In this document: positions 1 to 7,804 of the stretch, piece by piece | How positions within the stretch are numbered: position 1 is the first letter of the stretch | Layout of the letters: the number at the start of each line of letters is the position of its first letter | IMG/VR virus record: IMGVR_UViG_3300032516_000196 | Span: 1 to 24,284 of that record | Reading direction: 5' to 3' (one strand) | Source: a virus | DNA: 24,284 nucleotides | Translations under genes and position numbers: made by a program | The notes under the pieces: generated by a model | Databases searched by the model: none | What the model was told of the DNA's origin: nothing | The model's input: only the letters and a program-made list of their open reading frames with translations

Positions 1-2144
1 CCTGTAACTGATTGAGGTCCTGATGTCCATGTTTGAACAGTTCCAGAAACAGCTTGAGGGGCAGATGTCCAAATCTGTGTTGCTCCAATTGAAACTGGAA
101 GAGATCCTGTGACAGTAATCCAAAGTGGTTGAATTGCAGAGTTTGCAACCTGAAGACCAATAGATCCAGTGGTTGTTATGTTAACTCCTCCTGGGAATGA
201 AACAGGAAGAGTTCCTGATGTAGTTATGTAAACAGCGCCACTGATATCAGTTTGGATCGCCTTTACGAGAGAGGCTGAAATACCAATAGAAGATCCAGTG
301 AGATAGACTCCGCCAATTACGACTGGGGATCCTATAAAAGTCGATCCCGTTAATTGAGATCCTGAAACAGCTTGAACAGCCGGAAAATTGTTTATACCAA
401 CGGTACCTGAAATCGCTTGTATTCCAAGATTATATGTGTTAAGAGTTCCTGTCACACCAACAGGTGCAGCTGACCAAACCTGTATAGTACCGGAAACAGC
501 TTGTGGTACAGACGTCCACGTTTGAATAGTACCTGAAACAGCACGTACACCAAGATCGTAAGTGTTGACAATACCAACTGAAACAGCAAGAGATCCCGTT
601 GAAGTAACAAATATTTGGTTGGTGATTCCAACCGATCCTGTTACACCGACCGATCCTGTTACCAATAATCCAACAGAACCAGTAGTCGTAACATTAACAC
701 CTCCTGGGAACGAAACAGGAAGAGTTCCTGACGTAGTAATGTAAACAGCACCTGAAATATCAGTTTGAATAGCTCTTATGAGAGATGCTGAAACTCCGAT
801 TGATGAACCTGTAAGATAAACTCCACCGATCACAACAGGAAGTCCACCAAATGTTGATCCTGTAATTTGAGATCCTGAAACCTGAACAACTCCCTGTATA
901 TTCAAAGGAGAAGAAACTGGGAAAGTAACCGCTATTGATCCTGTTGAAGTGATCCATAATGGCTGAATTGCAGAGTTTGCAATGTGCAATCCAGTAGATC
1001 CAGTAACAGTTACACTGACACCTCCTGGGAATGAAACAGGAAGAGTTCCTGACGTAGTAATATAAACTGCACCTGAAATATCAGTCTGAATAGCTTTCAC
1101 TATTGAAGCTGAAACTCCGATTGATGAACCTGTAAGATAAACTCCACCGATCACAACAGGAAGTCCACCAAATGTTGATCCTGTAACTTGAGATCCTGAA
1201 ACCTGAATAACTCCCTGTACGTTAAGAGGGGTTGAAACTGGGAAAGTAACCGCTATTGATCCTGTTGAAGTTATCCACAATGGTTGAATTGCAGAGTTTG
1301 CAATCTGAAGACCAATAGATCCAGTGGTTGTTATGTTAACTCCTCCCGGGAACGAAACAGGAAGAGTTCCTGAGGTTGTTATATAAACAGCGCCACTGAT
1401 ATCTGTCTGAATAGCTTTTATAATTGATGCAGATACACCTATAGAAGATCCAGTCAGAAACACACCACCTATAACAACTGGAGATCCTGTATAAGTCGAT
1501 CCCGTTAATTGTGATCCTGAAACAGCTTGAACTGCTGGGAAGTTGTTTACACCAATTGTTCCTGAGATTGCCTGTGTTCCTGTATCATAGGTTTTGATCG
1601 TTCCAGAAACACCAACCGGGCTGGCTTGCCAAACCTGTACAGTTCCAACAGAAACAGCGAGAGATCCAGTCGATGTAATTGTTACTTGATTCGTGATCCC
1701 GATTGAACCTGTAACAGTTTGAATGAGTGGAAAATTAGTAATCCCTACTGATCCTGTTATTCCAACCGATCCTGTAACGTTAAGAGTTGTTGAAGGTGGA
1801 AATGAAACCGGTAAAGAACCAGTTGTTGTTATGAAAATTTGATTTAGAACAGCAACTGAACCCGTTATTGTTTGAACGATTGGAAAATTTGTTATTCCTA
1901 CTGATCCTGTTACTCCAACTGAACCCGTCACAGTCATTGTTGATGGAAATGTTATTCCATTAACGCCTACAGATCCGGTGATAAGTAATGAATCATTAAC
2001 GAATCTTGCATAATGTACAGAACCAGTTTCATCAACACCAGCCATCACTATACCAAGACTACCAGTCGGTGCTTGCACCGACGCAGTAACTGCCATAGGA
2101 TTACCAGCAACGTCAAAAAGGATTACTGCAGGACTGTCACTCAT
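1..2144 (-). CDS. Repetitive tail-fiber-like structural protein (3' end outside window)
   Basis: An ATG at 2144 overlaps the preceding stop codon as ATGA, and the frame then stays open for all 714 codons to the window edge, so the C-terminus is missing. Residues 1-60 form a non-repetitive head (MSDSPAVILFDVAGNPMAV, then a GVDETGSVHYARF stretch). The rest is Thr/Ser/Gly/Val-rich repeats: short TGSVGVTGSVGIT blocks, NFPAVQAVSGSQ blocks and a 107-residue unit containing NSAIQPLWIT and SGTLPVSFPGGV. Cys and long charged runs are absent. Repeats of the type VxNFPAVQxVSGT are common in phage fiber or appendage proteins, and elongated beta-rich shafts are expected from such composition. It follows three other fiber-like genes. 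Role (fiber, whisker or baseplate appendage) is inferred; the frame itself is seen directly. Receptor-binding parts would probably lie beyond the window. Confidence 0.85.
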   Translation of the reverse strand, partial: MSDSPAVILFDVAGNPMAVTASVQAPTGSLGIVMAGVDETGSVHYARFVNDSLLITGSVGVNGITFPSTMTVTGSVGVTGSVGITNFPIVQTITGSVAVLNQIFITTTGSLPVSFPPSTTLNVTGSVGITGSVGITNFPLIQTVTGSIGITNQVTITSTGSLAVSVGTVQVWQASPVGVSGTIKTYDTGTQAISGTIGVNNFPAVQAVSGSQLTGSTYTGSPVVIGGVFLTGSSIGVSASIIKAIQTDISGAVYITTSGTLPVSFPGGVNITTTGSIGLQIANSAIQPLWITSTGSIAVTFPVSTPLNVQGVIQVSGSQVTGSTFGGLPVVIGGVYLTGSSIGVSASIVKAIQTDISGAVYITTSGTLPVSFPGGVSVTVTGSTGLHIANSAIQPLWITSTGSIAVTFPVSSPLNIQGVVQVSGSQITGSTFGGLPVVIGGVYLTGSSIGVSASLIRAIQTDISGAVYITTSGTLPVSFPGGVNVTTTGSVGLLVTGSVGVTGSVGITNQIFVTSTGSLAVSVGIVNTYDLGVRAVSGTIQTWTSVPQAVSGTIQVWSAAPVGVTGTLNTYNLGIQAISGTVGINNFPAVQAVSGSQLTGSTFIGSPVVIGGVYLTGSSIGISASLVKAIQTDISGAVYITTSGTLPVSFPGGVNITTTGSIGLQVANSAIQPLWITVTGSLPVSIGATQIWTSAPQAVSGTVQTWTSGPQSVT
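696..1337 (-). repeat. Two tandem 321-bp (107-codon) repeats in the fiber gene
   Basis: Segments 1017-1337 and 696-1016 are adjacent direct repeats of exactly 321 bp that keep the reading frame. A 79-bp stretch is identical between them (787-865 and 1108-1186). Partial copies lacking the NSAIQPLWIT half lie on both sides, roughly at 1338-1565 and 183-410. The distance between the GGV-coding points at 183 and 696 is 513 bp (171 codons), so another module of about 64 codons is inserted there. High DNA identity, not just protein similarity, points to recent duplication or ongoing recombination. Confidence 0.85.
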
Positions 2145-2830
2145 GTGATTGTTCTCGTTCTAGATGTTTCGAATACGCCAGAGTAAGTAATGGCGTCGGT
2201 CGCTGTAGCCAATACTGTAATGCCATTTGAGTCATACACTTTCCATTGTATTGTCATTGGTGTTTTATTTGAATTACGAACAACGTTTTTTTCAACTATT
2301 TTTTTCGTACGAGAAGCATCTGTATACCAAATACTAGCAGTGCTAAATGGAATTGGACCGGTATCATTAACTGCTCCCGGTGGGAATGCTTCATAAGGAC
2401 CATCACCATCAGAAAGATGTATTAATTGTCTTAGTGCAGCATGAGATTGTGATGTAAATGGTTGAGTTTCACTAATGACCAAACTGCCACTAGGACCATT
2501 ATCTGTAACAGTAATCCCTGATGAACCAGTAATATATCTACTATTTGGTAACGAACCAGTAAGATTAACTAACACATATGAAGCAGCAGCATCTGCGCCA
2601 GCATTTGTTGCTTGAGCTGCTTGCCAAAACATATTTGTATTATCTCTTCGATATAAAGCGTTATCTGAAGAGTTCCAAAAAATTTCGCCAGCGGTTCCTG
2701 ACGCCGGCAGTGATGAACCAGATGCAATGATTAGCACACCACCTAATGCACGATCAAATTCCCAAATACCAGTAATCGTCTTATTTGACGAATCATCAAT
2801 GATAACTTGTACAACGTGTAATGCAGACAT
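2141..2830 (-). CDS. Fiber/appendage-like structural protein, 229 aa
   Basis: This 229-residue protein starts at an ATG that shares one base with the upstream stop (TAATG) and ends in an ATGA overlap with the repetitive fiber gene, so the two are probably translationally coupled. It has a Ser/Gly/Thr-rich stretch (ASGSSLPASGTAGEIFWN near residues 37-54) followed by SSDNALYRRDN and a Trp; this 'GT-GE-FWN-LY-W' layout is often seen in phage tail-fiber and appendage proteins. The middle has ITGSSGITVTDNGPSGSL, matching the TGS-rich style of its neighbour. The C-terminal third looks like a separate beta-rich domain. No catalytic motif is seen. Structural role is inferred from composition and context; the precise part of the virion is unknown. 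Confidence 0.75.
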   Translation of the reverse strand: MSALHVVQVIIDDSSNKTITGIWEFDRALGGVLIIASGSSLPASGTAGEIFWNSSDNALYRRDNTNMFWQAAQATNAGADAAASYVLVNLTGSLPNSRYITGSSGITVTDNGPSGSLVISETQPFTSQSHAALRQLIHLSDGDGPYEAFPPGAVNDTGPIPFSTASIWYTDASRTKKIVEKNVVRNSNKTPMTIQWKVYDSNGITVLATATDAITYSGVFETSRTRTIT

Positions 2831-3291
2831 TAAAACACCTGTGCTGTTCTATTAATAAGTGTTATTCTGCGGCGGGAATCATATGTTGGTTCTTCCGTAA
2901 TCTGATACGACAACGTACCTGTAACATATAAACTAGCTGTAACGTTACTCATCAATCTATTAAACCCATAATGAACAACATAATCTTGCAACAATATTGT
3001 TTTTGAATTATCAGTAAATAGCGCCAAGTAAGTAATTCCGATAGTATTATATGATGCGCTAGTAAAACCTAAAGGTGGATCATGAGTAAACGTATTTAAC
3101 GCCTCATGTGTAGGAACATCTATTCCTAAGCCTTTTATTCTTCCTTCTTCGTTAAAAAAGAAACCGCTTCCGGAAATAGTTCCAGAAGCATATATCATCT
3201 CACCAGAATTTAATGGTAAATTTGAACCAGATTCAAAGATAATTGCTTCTTCAAATCTAGTACCTGGAAACTGATCGATCGTCGTTGCCAT
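2830..3291 (-). CDS. Structural protein, probable appendage/baseplate, 153 aa
   Basis: A 153-residue protein (MATTIDQFPGTRFEEAI...) rich in Ser, Thr, Gly and aromatic residues. It has an ASGTISGSGFFFNEEGRIKGLG segment around residues 35-56 and no Cys. It sits between two fiber-like genes, overlapping the next start by one base (TAATG) and following the 362-aa gene by 39 bases. No clear Shine-Dalgarno precedes its ATG, so re-initiation after the upstream gene is possible. I do not recognise the family. Composition and location in the fiber cluster suggest a virion appendage component or a fiber connector. The coding call is firm because it fills the gap with no competing frame. Confidence 0.7.
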   Translation of the reverse strand: MATTIDQFPGTRFEEAIIFESGSNLPLNSGEMIYASGTISGSGFFFNEEGRIKGLGIDVPTHEALNTFTHDPPLGFTSASYNTIGITYLALFTDNSKTILLQDYVVHYGFNRLMSNVTASLYVTGTLSYQITEEPTYDSRRRITLINRTAQVF

Positions 3292-3330
3292 CTTATGACA
3301 TAAGTATCAAACATTAGACGGAGGCAAACA

Positions 3331-4419
3331 TCAATAAATTGTCATCGATATATTTGATCCGCTCTTTAATTTAAATGCAAATTTAAGATCACCCGTTAAA
3401 GTAGAAATTCCGGGATATACGTCGTTAGGATTTGACACTGATGTTCCTGGATTTAACAAAACACCATTCAAATGTATTTCAACTTGTTGTTGAAAATTTT
3501 TGCTTGAATAATCACCAAGAGCAGCATCCAAATATGTTGGAAACGTTACATTTGCACCAATAGGAACACTTGATTTAACTCCAGTGATAAACCTTGTTCT
3601 TGTAATAACAGAACCAGTTGCTACTGAAGCTCCTGACTCAGGAACATCAAGAAAGATTGTATTACTTAGATATGCATCTTCAGGAACATCAGCAATTGTT
3701 GTTCTACTAATATAACTGTATTGAACTGTACGGCCTCCAACATTTATTGTTTGTACAGGATGAAGTGATGAAGTACCATTAAAAATCGTTTCTTCAACAA
3801 ATGAAATCTGCGTTTTTTGTGTTGAATCATTAAAAGCATCACCTGTCAAAGATCCAGATTGTATTTGTAATAATCCATACACATCACGACCATTTGTACC
3901 AGTCAAGTGTAGACCAGTCCATGCATCTCTCACAACAACAAGATTTTTTGGTGTTAAAACAGATGATCCTGACAATAAGGCCATAGAATGTGAACCATAC
4001 ACACCTTCAGAACCTGATAACAAAGCAACAAGACTACCTGTAGCAGTTGACTCAACCAACAATGGATGACTAACAACTGCATAATTTACAGGAGTAGTTC
4101 CAAGTGAAACACTCAATAGTGCTATATTTGAACCAGTCGCAATATTGATTAGGTTTAAATTTTGACGTCGAAATAATAAACGTTTTTGTTCAATTGTAGT
4201 CGACGTTGCAATTATGGTAAAATTGCCGCCGGGACCTGCATCAACAAAGGAAACACCTGCGCCTGCAGTTAATTTTCTTGAACCAGATGGAACTGCACCT
4301 GCTGTACCAGAAATTACTACCCAAGGAGTTGTGTTGACATATGAATCAAGATCAACATGTGTTACTTGTCCAGAATTGTCAAGTTCACCATGGTCAGTTA
4401 CTACTCTATTGGCTGTCAT
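3331..4419 (-). CDS. Fiber-like structural protein, 362 aa
   Basis: A 362-residue protein beginning MTANRVVTDHGELDNSGQV. The first ~75 residues include SGTAGAVPSGSRKLTAGAGV and GPGGNFTI, a Gly/Ser/Ala-rich segment of a kind common in phage fiber N-terminal or shaft regions. The middle is Ser/Gly/Thr-rich with repeated 'LLSGS' strings (residues about 133 and 148). The C-terminal region from about residue 275 contains PTYLDAALGDYSSKNFQQQVEIHLNG, resembling a beta-sandwich domain, and ends SMTIY. It is the first gene of the fiber cluster, after a 50-base spacer. Virion role is inferred from composition and neighbours; attachment point and receptor cannot be told from sequence. Confidence 0.75.
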   Translation of the reverse strand: MTANRVVTDHGELDNSGQVTHVDLDSYVNTTPWVVISGTAGAVPSGSRKLTAGAGVSFVDAGPGGNFTIIATSTTIEQKRLLFRRQNLNLINIATGSNIALLSVSLGTTPVNYAVVSHPLLVESTATGSLVALLSGSEGVYGSHSMALLSGSSVLTPKNLVVVRDAWTGLHLTGTNGRDVYGLLQIQSGSLTGDAFNDSTQKTQISFVEETIFNGTSSLHPVQTINVGGRTVQYSYISRTTIADVPEDAYLSNTIFLDVPESGASVATGSVITRTRFITGVKSSVPIGANVTFPTYLDAALGDYSSKNFQQQVEIHLNGVLLNPGTSVSNPNDVYPGISTLTGDLKFAFKLKSGSNISMTIY

Positions 4420-4469
4420 CTAACGCTTTCATCCGTCGGTAAAATATACAGCCTCTAGAAAACTTTGTC

Positions 4470-4691
4470 TTAATTCAATTGTTCTTTAATCATGAGCCTG
4501 AGATCTCTTAACGTTATTATGTTAATTGTCTCATCAATATTATCATCAACATCATTGATGATATCTTGTGTTTCATCTTTATTATCATCGCTATTTGCCA
4601 TCATACGGCGCCCACCAGATGCGGCACGAAAACCAAAAACAGTTTCTTCAGTTGCCTTAATTTTGGGTCTACGAAATTTTCTCGTTGTCAT
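4470..4691 (-). CDS. Small charged protein of unknown function, 73 aa
   Basis: A 73-residue protein with a basic N-terminus (MTTRKFRRPKIKATEE), a GFRAASGGRRMM middle, a very acidic stretch (DDNKDETQDIINDVDDNIDE) and a C-terminal helix TLRDLRLMIKEQLN. The last part resembles the L(R/K)xxIKEE helix found at the N-terminus of several head-region proteins in this window, but here it is C-terminal. No good Shine-Dalgarno lies before ATG 4691; an internal ATG pair at residues 30-31 is an alternative start. The gene lies between the endolysin and the fiber genes. Function unknown; it may be a small virion or assembly protein. Confidence 0.6.
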   Translation of the reverse strand: MTTRKFRRPKIKATEETVFGFRAASGGRRMMANSDDNKDETQDIINDVDDNIDETINIITLRDLRLMIKEQLN

Positions 4692-4737
4692 TTGTGGGCC
4701 ACAGATAACTATCTTGCATCATCAAACAACAACCAGG

Positions 4738-5538
4738 TTATGGAATTATGGCGCGGGCCTCGAAGTGCATCCCGTCAGAACGACCTTGAAAATGCCCGCC
4801 CCAACTGAATCCATGATCATATGCACTCATAACCAATTCTCTTATGGATCCTTTTTGGCCCTTGAGTGCGGGTTGTACACCTAACATATTCCATTGCACA
4901 TTTATGTCAAATGCGGTACCCCATGCATGATTAGAGAGATACGTTCTAGATCCTCTAACGAACCGTGGGACCCAAGAACCACCAAATGTCAGAATGAGAG
5001 GCATGAGTCCCGCAGCTTCCCAAGCAGCAAACATTGAAACAACTTGTGGAGCGATCAACTTGTGACAAGCCATGTTATCACCAGGTGGCCGGCCAATCAC
5101 GTTGAACTTTGAAAACTGTGGAACGTGTACATTGACGATGTTGTTCGCAGGCCAGTTGTCTGTGATCGTGATTGCTTCTGGGTTGCTAGCTGTCGGGGCA
5201 GCAACGTACGCAAATTGACCAAATAGCTTCAGGCGTTCCATAAAATTGAGACCAGGACCTGGAGAAGGTGGCCAGTTTGGACCACTCTCGTCTGTACGAT
5301 CGTCTGACAACGGATTAAACCCTAGACCAAAAGCTTTACCCAAAGTCCCAGGTCCCACAACGCCATCTACGTCATTTCCCAAGTACCCGACACTCGACTG
5401 GAACTGTTTCGTTGCTTCTTTAGTTTCTTGTGAAAACGTTCCATCGGCAACGATTGTGTTATGTGGATTTGTTCCTAATAAGAAGTGTTGCCACGCTTTT
5501 ACATCATCACCAGATAATCCAAGATATAATGTTCGCAT
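4738..5538 (-). CDS. Endolysin: peptidoglycan-binding domain plus M15 zinc peptidase
   Basis: This 266-residue lysin should cut peptide cross-links or stems of host peptidoglycan at the end of infection, or locally if virion-associated. Residues about 5-72 form a PG_binding_1-type domain (LGLSGDDVKAWQHFLLG, DGTFSQETKEATKQFQ, DGVVGPGTLGKAF). A Pro/Gly linker at about 85-97 follows. Residues about 145-266 carry the M15 (VanY/L-Ala-D-Glu or D-Ala-D-Ala peptidase) signature: SNHAWGTAFD fits SxHxxGxAxD, giving zinc ligands H204 and D211, and DGMHFE supplies D255 and H258. Both domains look intact and all ligands are present. There is no signal peptide or membrane segment, so a holin elsewhere is expected. 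The exact bond cut cannot be told from sequence. Confidence 0.9.
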   Translation of the reverse strand: MRTLYLGLSGDDVKAWQHFLLGTNPHNTIVADGTFSQETKEATKQFQSSVGYLGNDVDGVVGPGTLGKAFGLGFNPLSDDRTDESGPNWPPSPGPGLNFMERLKLFGQFAYVAAPTASNPEAITITDNWPANNIVNVHVPQFSKFNVIGRPPGDNMACHKLIAPQVVSMFAAWEAAGLMPLILTFGGSWVPRFVRGSRTYLSNHAWGTAFDINVQWNMLGVQPALKGQKGSIRELVMSAYDHGFSWGGHFQGRSDGMHFEARAIIP

Positions 5539-5556
5539 AATTTATTCTTTCAATTA

Positions 5557-6141
5557 CTATCCTGCCGCTGAAGCAAGAAGCATTCTACATGCATTAACAA
5601 AAAGAACGTAGTCTTCTTCATGTGTTGTTGTCGTTTTCAACGTTAGACACATCCGAATCACTTTTTGCAATTCTTTTGGCATTGAATCGTAATTAACATA
5701 TCTAACTTGATCAAATTCATTAATATCAATTTGCTCAAATGGAATATCCTGTACGTCTGAACGTGGGATTGCAAATATGATTTCTTCAGGAATATCTTCT
5801 GCTCTACATGCTTTTGTAACAGACATCACTGAATGCAATTTTTCTATATTAACAGTTGTTATTGGTTCAGTTCCTTCAAAAATATTTGATAAGTCTACAG
5901 GAATAGGATCTTTACATTTTTTTCTATTGCCGTGTATCATACCACCAACATTTTTGATACGATTTGCTGCCTCAATAGGTGTCAATCCATTAACGGGAAC
6001 AAACAATAAGTTATTGTTGCTTTCACGAGTAATTGCATTTTCTAAAATTGCACCGGCAACTCCCCGTGGTCTACCCATAGGTTTATCAAATGCTTGCTTT
6101 GTTAACGCAATGTCAAGCTTTATATCTTCTTTTTTATTCAT
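5557..6141 (-). CDS. Hypothetical protein, 194 aa
   Basis: I do not recognise this 194-residue protein. It starts MNKKEDIKLDIALTKQAFD, has a GRPRGVAGAILENAITR segment near residues 23-39, a basic GNRKKCKDP patch near 71-79, and an otherwise acidic, helical C-terminal half ending CRMLLASAAG. No membrane segment, signal peptide or catalytic motif is visible. Its ATG overlaps the stop of the methyltransferase-like gene by four bases (ATGA), so the two are probably co-translated, and the endolysin follows after 18 bases. A regulatory or assembly role is possible but I see no basis to choose. Confidence 0.7.
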   Translation of the reverse strand: MNKKEDIKLDIALTKQAFDKPMGRPRGVAGAILENAITRESNNNLLFVPVNGLTPIEAANRIKNVGGMIHGNRKKCKDPIPVDLSNIFEGTEPITTVNIEKLHSVMSVTKACRAEDIPEEIIFAIPRSDVQDIPFEQIDINEFDQVRYVNYDSMPKELQKVIRMCLTLKTTTTHEEDYVLFVNACRMLLASAAG

Positions 6142-6734
6142 ACGTTTTTTGTTAATACTATAGGTTCACCTTGAATAGGTTTTGATTTAATCCATTTAGG
6201 ATTGTGTTCCAACCATTCATCAACTGCCGGTTTCACACCATGTTTTTCTGTATCTTTTTTAGAAGAAACATGTTGATTTAATTCATAACCTGCTCTATCT
6301 GCATACCATAAATCTTTATTTTCCCAACGACCATCATAATCATCTATAATGACAATTCCTCCATCATTCATCAATTCATTAATATAATTTAATTCATTAG
6401 AAACGGTATAATAATTGTGATCTCCGTCAAGTAACAATACGTCGAATTTAAATCCTTGTTCTATCATCTTTGGTAATGAAATTAAACTATTTTGTTCTAT
6501 CAAGTATACTTGTTGTGTTGGTCGTAGATCTGTATAGTTCAACATTAATTGAACCTGTTCTTGCACCATTACGTCTATTCCAACGGCCAAAAACTCCGCT
6601 TTACATCTTGTAAGAAAGTTCACAAGCGTTAAAAACGTTACACCACGATCAACACCAACTTCTAAAATTGAAGGTGCTGTCGCATGATCAAATAAAAACT
6701 TTTTTATAAGTGGGATATATCCGTGGTATGCCAT
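6138..6734 (-). CDS. Class I SAM-dependent methyltransferase-like protein
   Basis: The 198-residue protein has the layout of a Rossmann-fold methyltransferase of the Methyltransf_24 kind. Motif I is ILEVGVDRGVTF (residues 23-34), the acidic end of strand 2 is VGIDV (51-55), LLLDGDHNYYTV (100-111) matches the 'D-G-x-H-xY' strand-4 signature of that family, and GGIVIIDDYDG (125-135) is the next strand. These proteins usually act on small molecules, sugars or proteins rather than DNA, and no DNA-methyltransferase DPPY/NPPY motif is present. The C-terminus (KWIKSKPIQGEPIVL) may form the substrate cap. It lies in an overlap chain among head and tail genes. A modifying role on a virion glycan or host metabolite is inference; the substrate is unknown. 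Confidence 0.75.
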   Translation of the reverse strand: MAYHGYIPLIKKFLFDHATAPSILEVGVDRGVTFLTLVNFLTRCKAEFLAVGIDVMVQEQVQLMLNYTDLRPTQQVYLIEQNSLISLPKMIEQGFKFDVLLLDGDHNYYTVSNELNYINELMNDGGIVIIDDYDGRWENKDLWYADRAGYELNQHVSSKKDTEKHGVKPAVDEWLEHNPKWIKSKPIQGEPIVLTKNV

Positions 6735-6736
6735 TT

Positions 6737-6964
6737 CTACCTCCCTGATAACAACACTTGAATTGCAAGTTTTACTCGTTCTTGCATTTCAGTTGGAAGA
6801 GCCGACAACAATACATACGTTTCTATCTTTGTAATCCCTTGTTGAACACCTCCAACAACACTGTCAACATTTGGTGTAGTTCCAATACGAAGCGTTAATG
6901 GTGAAGGACCAATACGAGTATTGATCAAAGGCTGGTATAAATCGATTCTTTGAGGCGTCATCAT
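6737..6964 (-). CDS. Hypothetical protein, 75 aa
   Basis: A 75-residue protein, MMTPQRIDLYQPLINTRIGP..., with a helical C-terminal half (LPTEMQERVKLAIQVLLSGR). The start is in a TAATGATG string: the first ATG overlaps the stop of the 59-aa gene, and a second ATG follows at once, giving 74 aa. It ends two bases before the methyltransferase-like gene. The family is not recognised. Tight coupling on both sides supports it as a real gene; nothing in it indicates a function. Confidence 0.65.
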   Translation of the reverse strand: MMTPQRIDLYQPLINTRIGPSPLTLRIGTTPNVDSVVGGVQQGITKIETYVLLSALPTEMQERVKLAIQVLLSGR

Positions 6965-7143
6965 TATCCCTTCAAGATACTTGAGTTTTCGTTAAGCATA
7001 GAAACTGTATTCGTAAAACGAGCTCGTAGGTTATTAAGTTCTTCTTCCAAACTTGAAGAATCTAAACCATTAGATTTAGCTGATGTAATCGCGTCTTCTA
7101 TCTTCTTGATCTGCTCAATTAAAAGTTCTGTTGTTGCTGACAT
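6964..7143 (-). CDS. Small coiled-coil protein, 59 aa
   Basis: A short frame of 59 residues starts at ATG 7143 (MSATTELLIEQIKKIEDAIT) and ends at TAA 6966-6964, overlapping the next ATG by one base. Heptad-like spacing of Leu/Ile (LLIEQIKKIEDAI, LEEELNNLRARF) predicts two helices forming a coiled coil or helical hairpin. A stop codon lies four codons upstream in frame, so no longer version exists. No strong Shine-Dalgarno is seen. Coupling to the next gene and clean helical periodicity argue that it is real. Function unknown; small helical proteins at such places are often assembly or connector components. Confidence 0.65.
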   Translation of the reverse strand: MSATTELLIEQIKKIEDAITSAKSNGLDSSSLEEELNNLRARFTNTVSMLNENSSILKG

Positions 7144-7181
7144 GTCATTAATCTACATCATCCACATACAATGGATAAAAA

Positions 7182-7457
7182 TTATCCAATCCAAGATTTT
7201 TTTACGATGCTATTGACAACATCGACGTTGATCCTTTTTTCATTTTTTTCTTTTGTATTAGGCTCTGCGATCCCATCTATACTTGCTACTCTTAACACAT
7301 AACCTAATGATCTTGTTTTAACAAAGACATGTGATAACAATAATCCACACAATTTATTTAGATCTTTTGAGAAAAGACAACTTTTGTGGATTTTGTTATA
7401 TTTTAAATAATTTGTTGGTGCAATACGCCGGTCCAATTGTAACATAATCTCATTCAT
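7182..7457 (-). CDS. Hypothetical protein, 91 aa
   Basis: A 91-residue basic protein (MNEIMLQLDRRIAPTNYLKYN...) with two Cys, a hydrophobic strand-rich middle (LLLSHVFVKTRSLGYVLRVAS) and a Lys/Asn/Glu-rich C-terminal part (NTKEKNEKRINVDVV). Its ATG overlaps the upstream stop by four bases (ATGA). The family is not recognised. It lies in a chain of four small overlapping genes upstream of the methyltransferase-like gene, so it is probably expressed with them. Confidence 0.65.
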   Translation of the reverse strand: MNEIMLQLDRRIAPTNYLKYNKIHKSCLFSKDLNKLCGLLLSHVFVKTRSLGYVLRVASIDGIAEPNTKEKNEKRINVDVVNSIVKKSWIG

Positions 7458-7804
7458 TTTTTATTCTTGTTTTGTCTTTGGCGACTCACATGTGATCTTC
7501 GAGGATACACAACAGTTGAAAAATCTTCTTGCAATATTTCTTCTTTCAGAGAATCTGGATCTGTATCTCGTTCTTCAGTCTTTGACTCTAATATGAGTTT
7601 ATCTATTTTTTGTTGTTCTGATTTCATCCAGTTGGCTATTTGATCAGAACCATTATTTTTAAGTGCAGACAACAGATAAAAACGAACACGATCATACACA
7701 TTTGAAAGAATAACTCGATCATCTTTCATAGATTCAAATTTAGTGCTTACAAGCAATAAGTTATGTAAAGCCAATAGTTCTTTTGCGCTAAAATTAAAGT
7801 TCAT
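7454..7804 (-). CDS. Hypothetical protein, 116 aa
   Basis: A 116-residue protein with an all-helical N-terminal domain (FSAKELLALHNLLLVSTKFES) and a charged tail ending in a basic stretch (RRSHVSRQRQNKNKK) that could bind nucleic acid. It overlaps the upstream 200-aa gene by 11 bases in another frame and ends in an ATGA overlap with the next gene. The opening 50 residues have a layout like that of the upstream protein (MxF..K.(A/E)L.L...L, then a second helix ending FYLLSAL / DFILSEE), suggesting related N-terminal helical domains. No enzyme motif is seen. Confidence 0.65.
   Translation of the reverse strand: MNFNFSAKELLALHNLLLVSTKFESMKDDRVILSNVYDRVRFYLLSALKNNGSDQIANWMKSEQQKIDKLILESKTEERDTDPDSLKEEILQEDFSTVVYPRRSHVSRQRQNKNKK

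Noticed and set aside
562-744. Plus-strand open frame rich in Thr/Pro/Val
   Set aside because: It is the complement of the repetitive minus-strand fiber gene; its pattern comes from the repeats.
4492-4884. Plus-strand open frame of 130 codons
   Set aside because: It lies antisense over the 73-aa gene and the end of the endolysin, whose catalytic His residue is recognisable.
5777-6163. Plus-strand frame of 128 codons with hydrophobic segments
   Set aside because: Antisense to the 194-aa gene; all neighbours are minus-strand with overlapping starts and stops.
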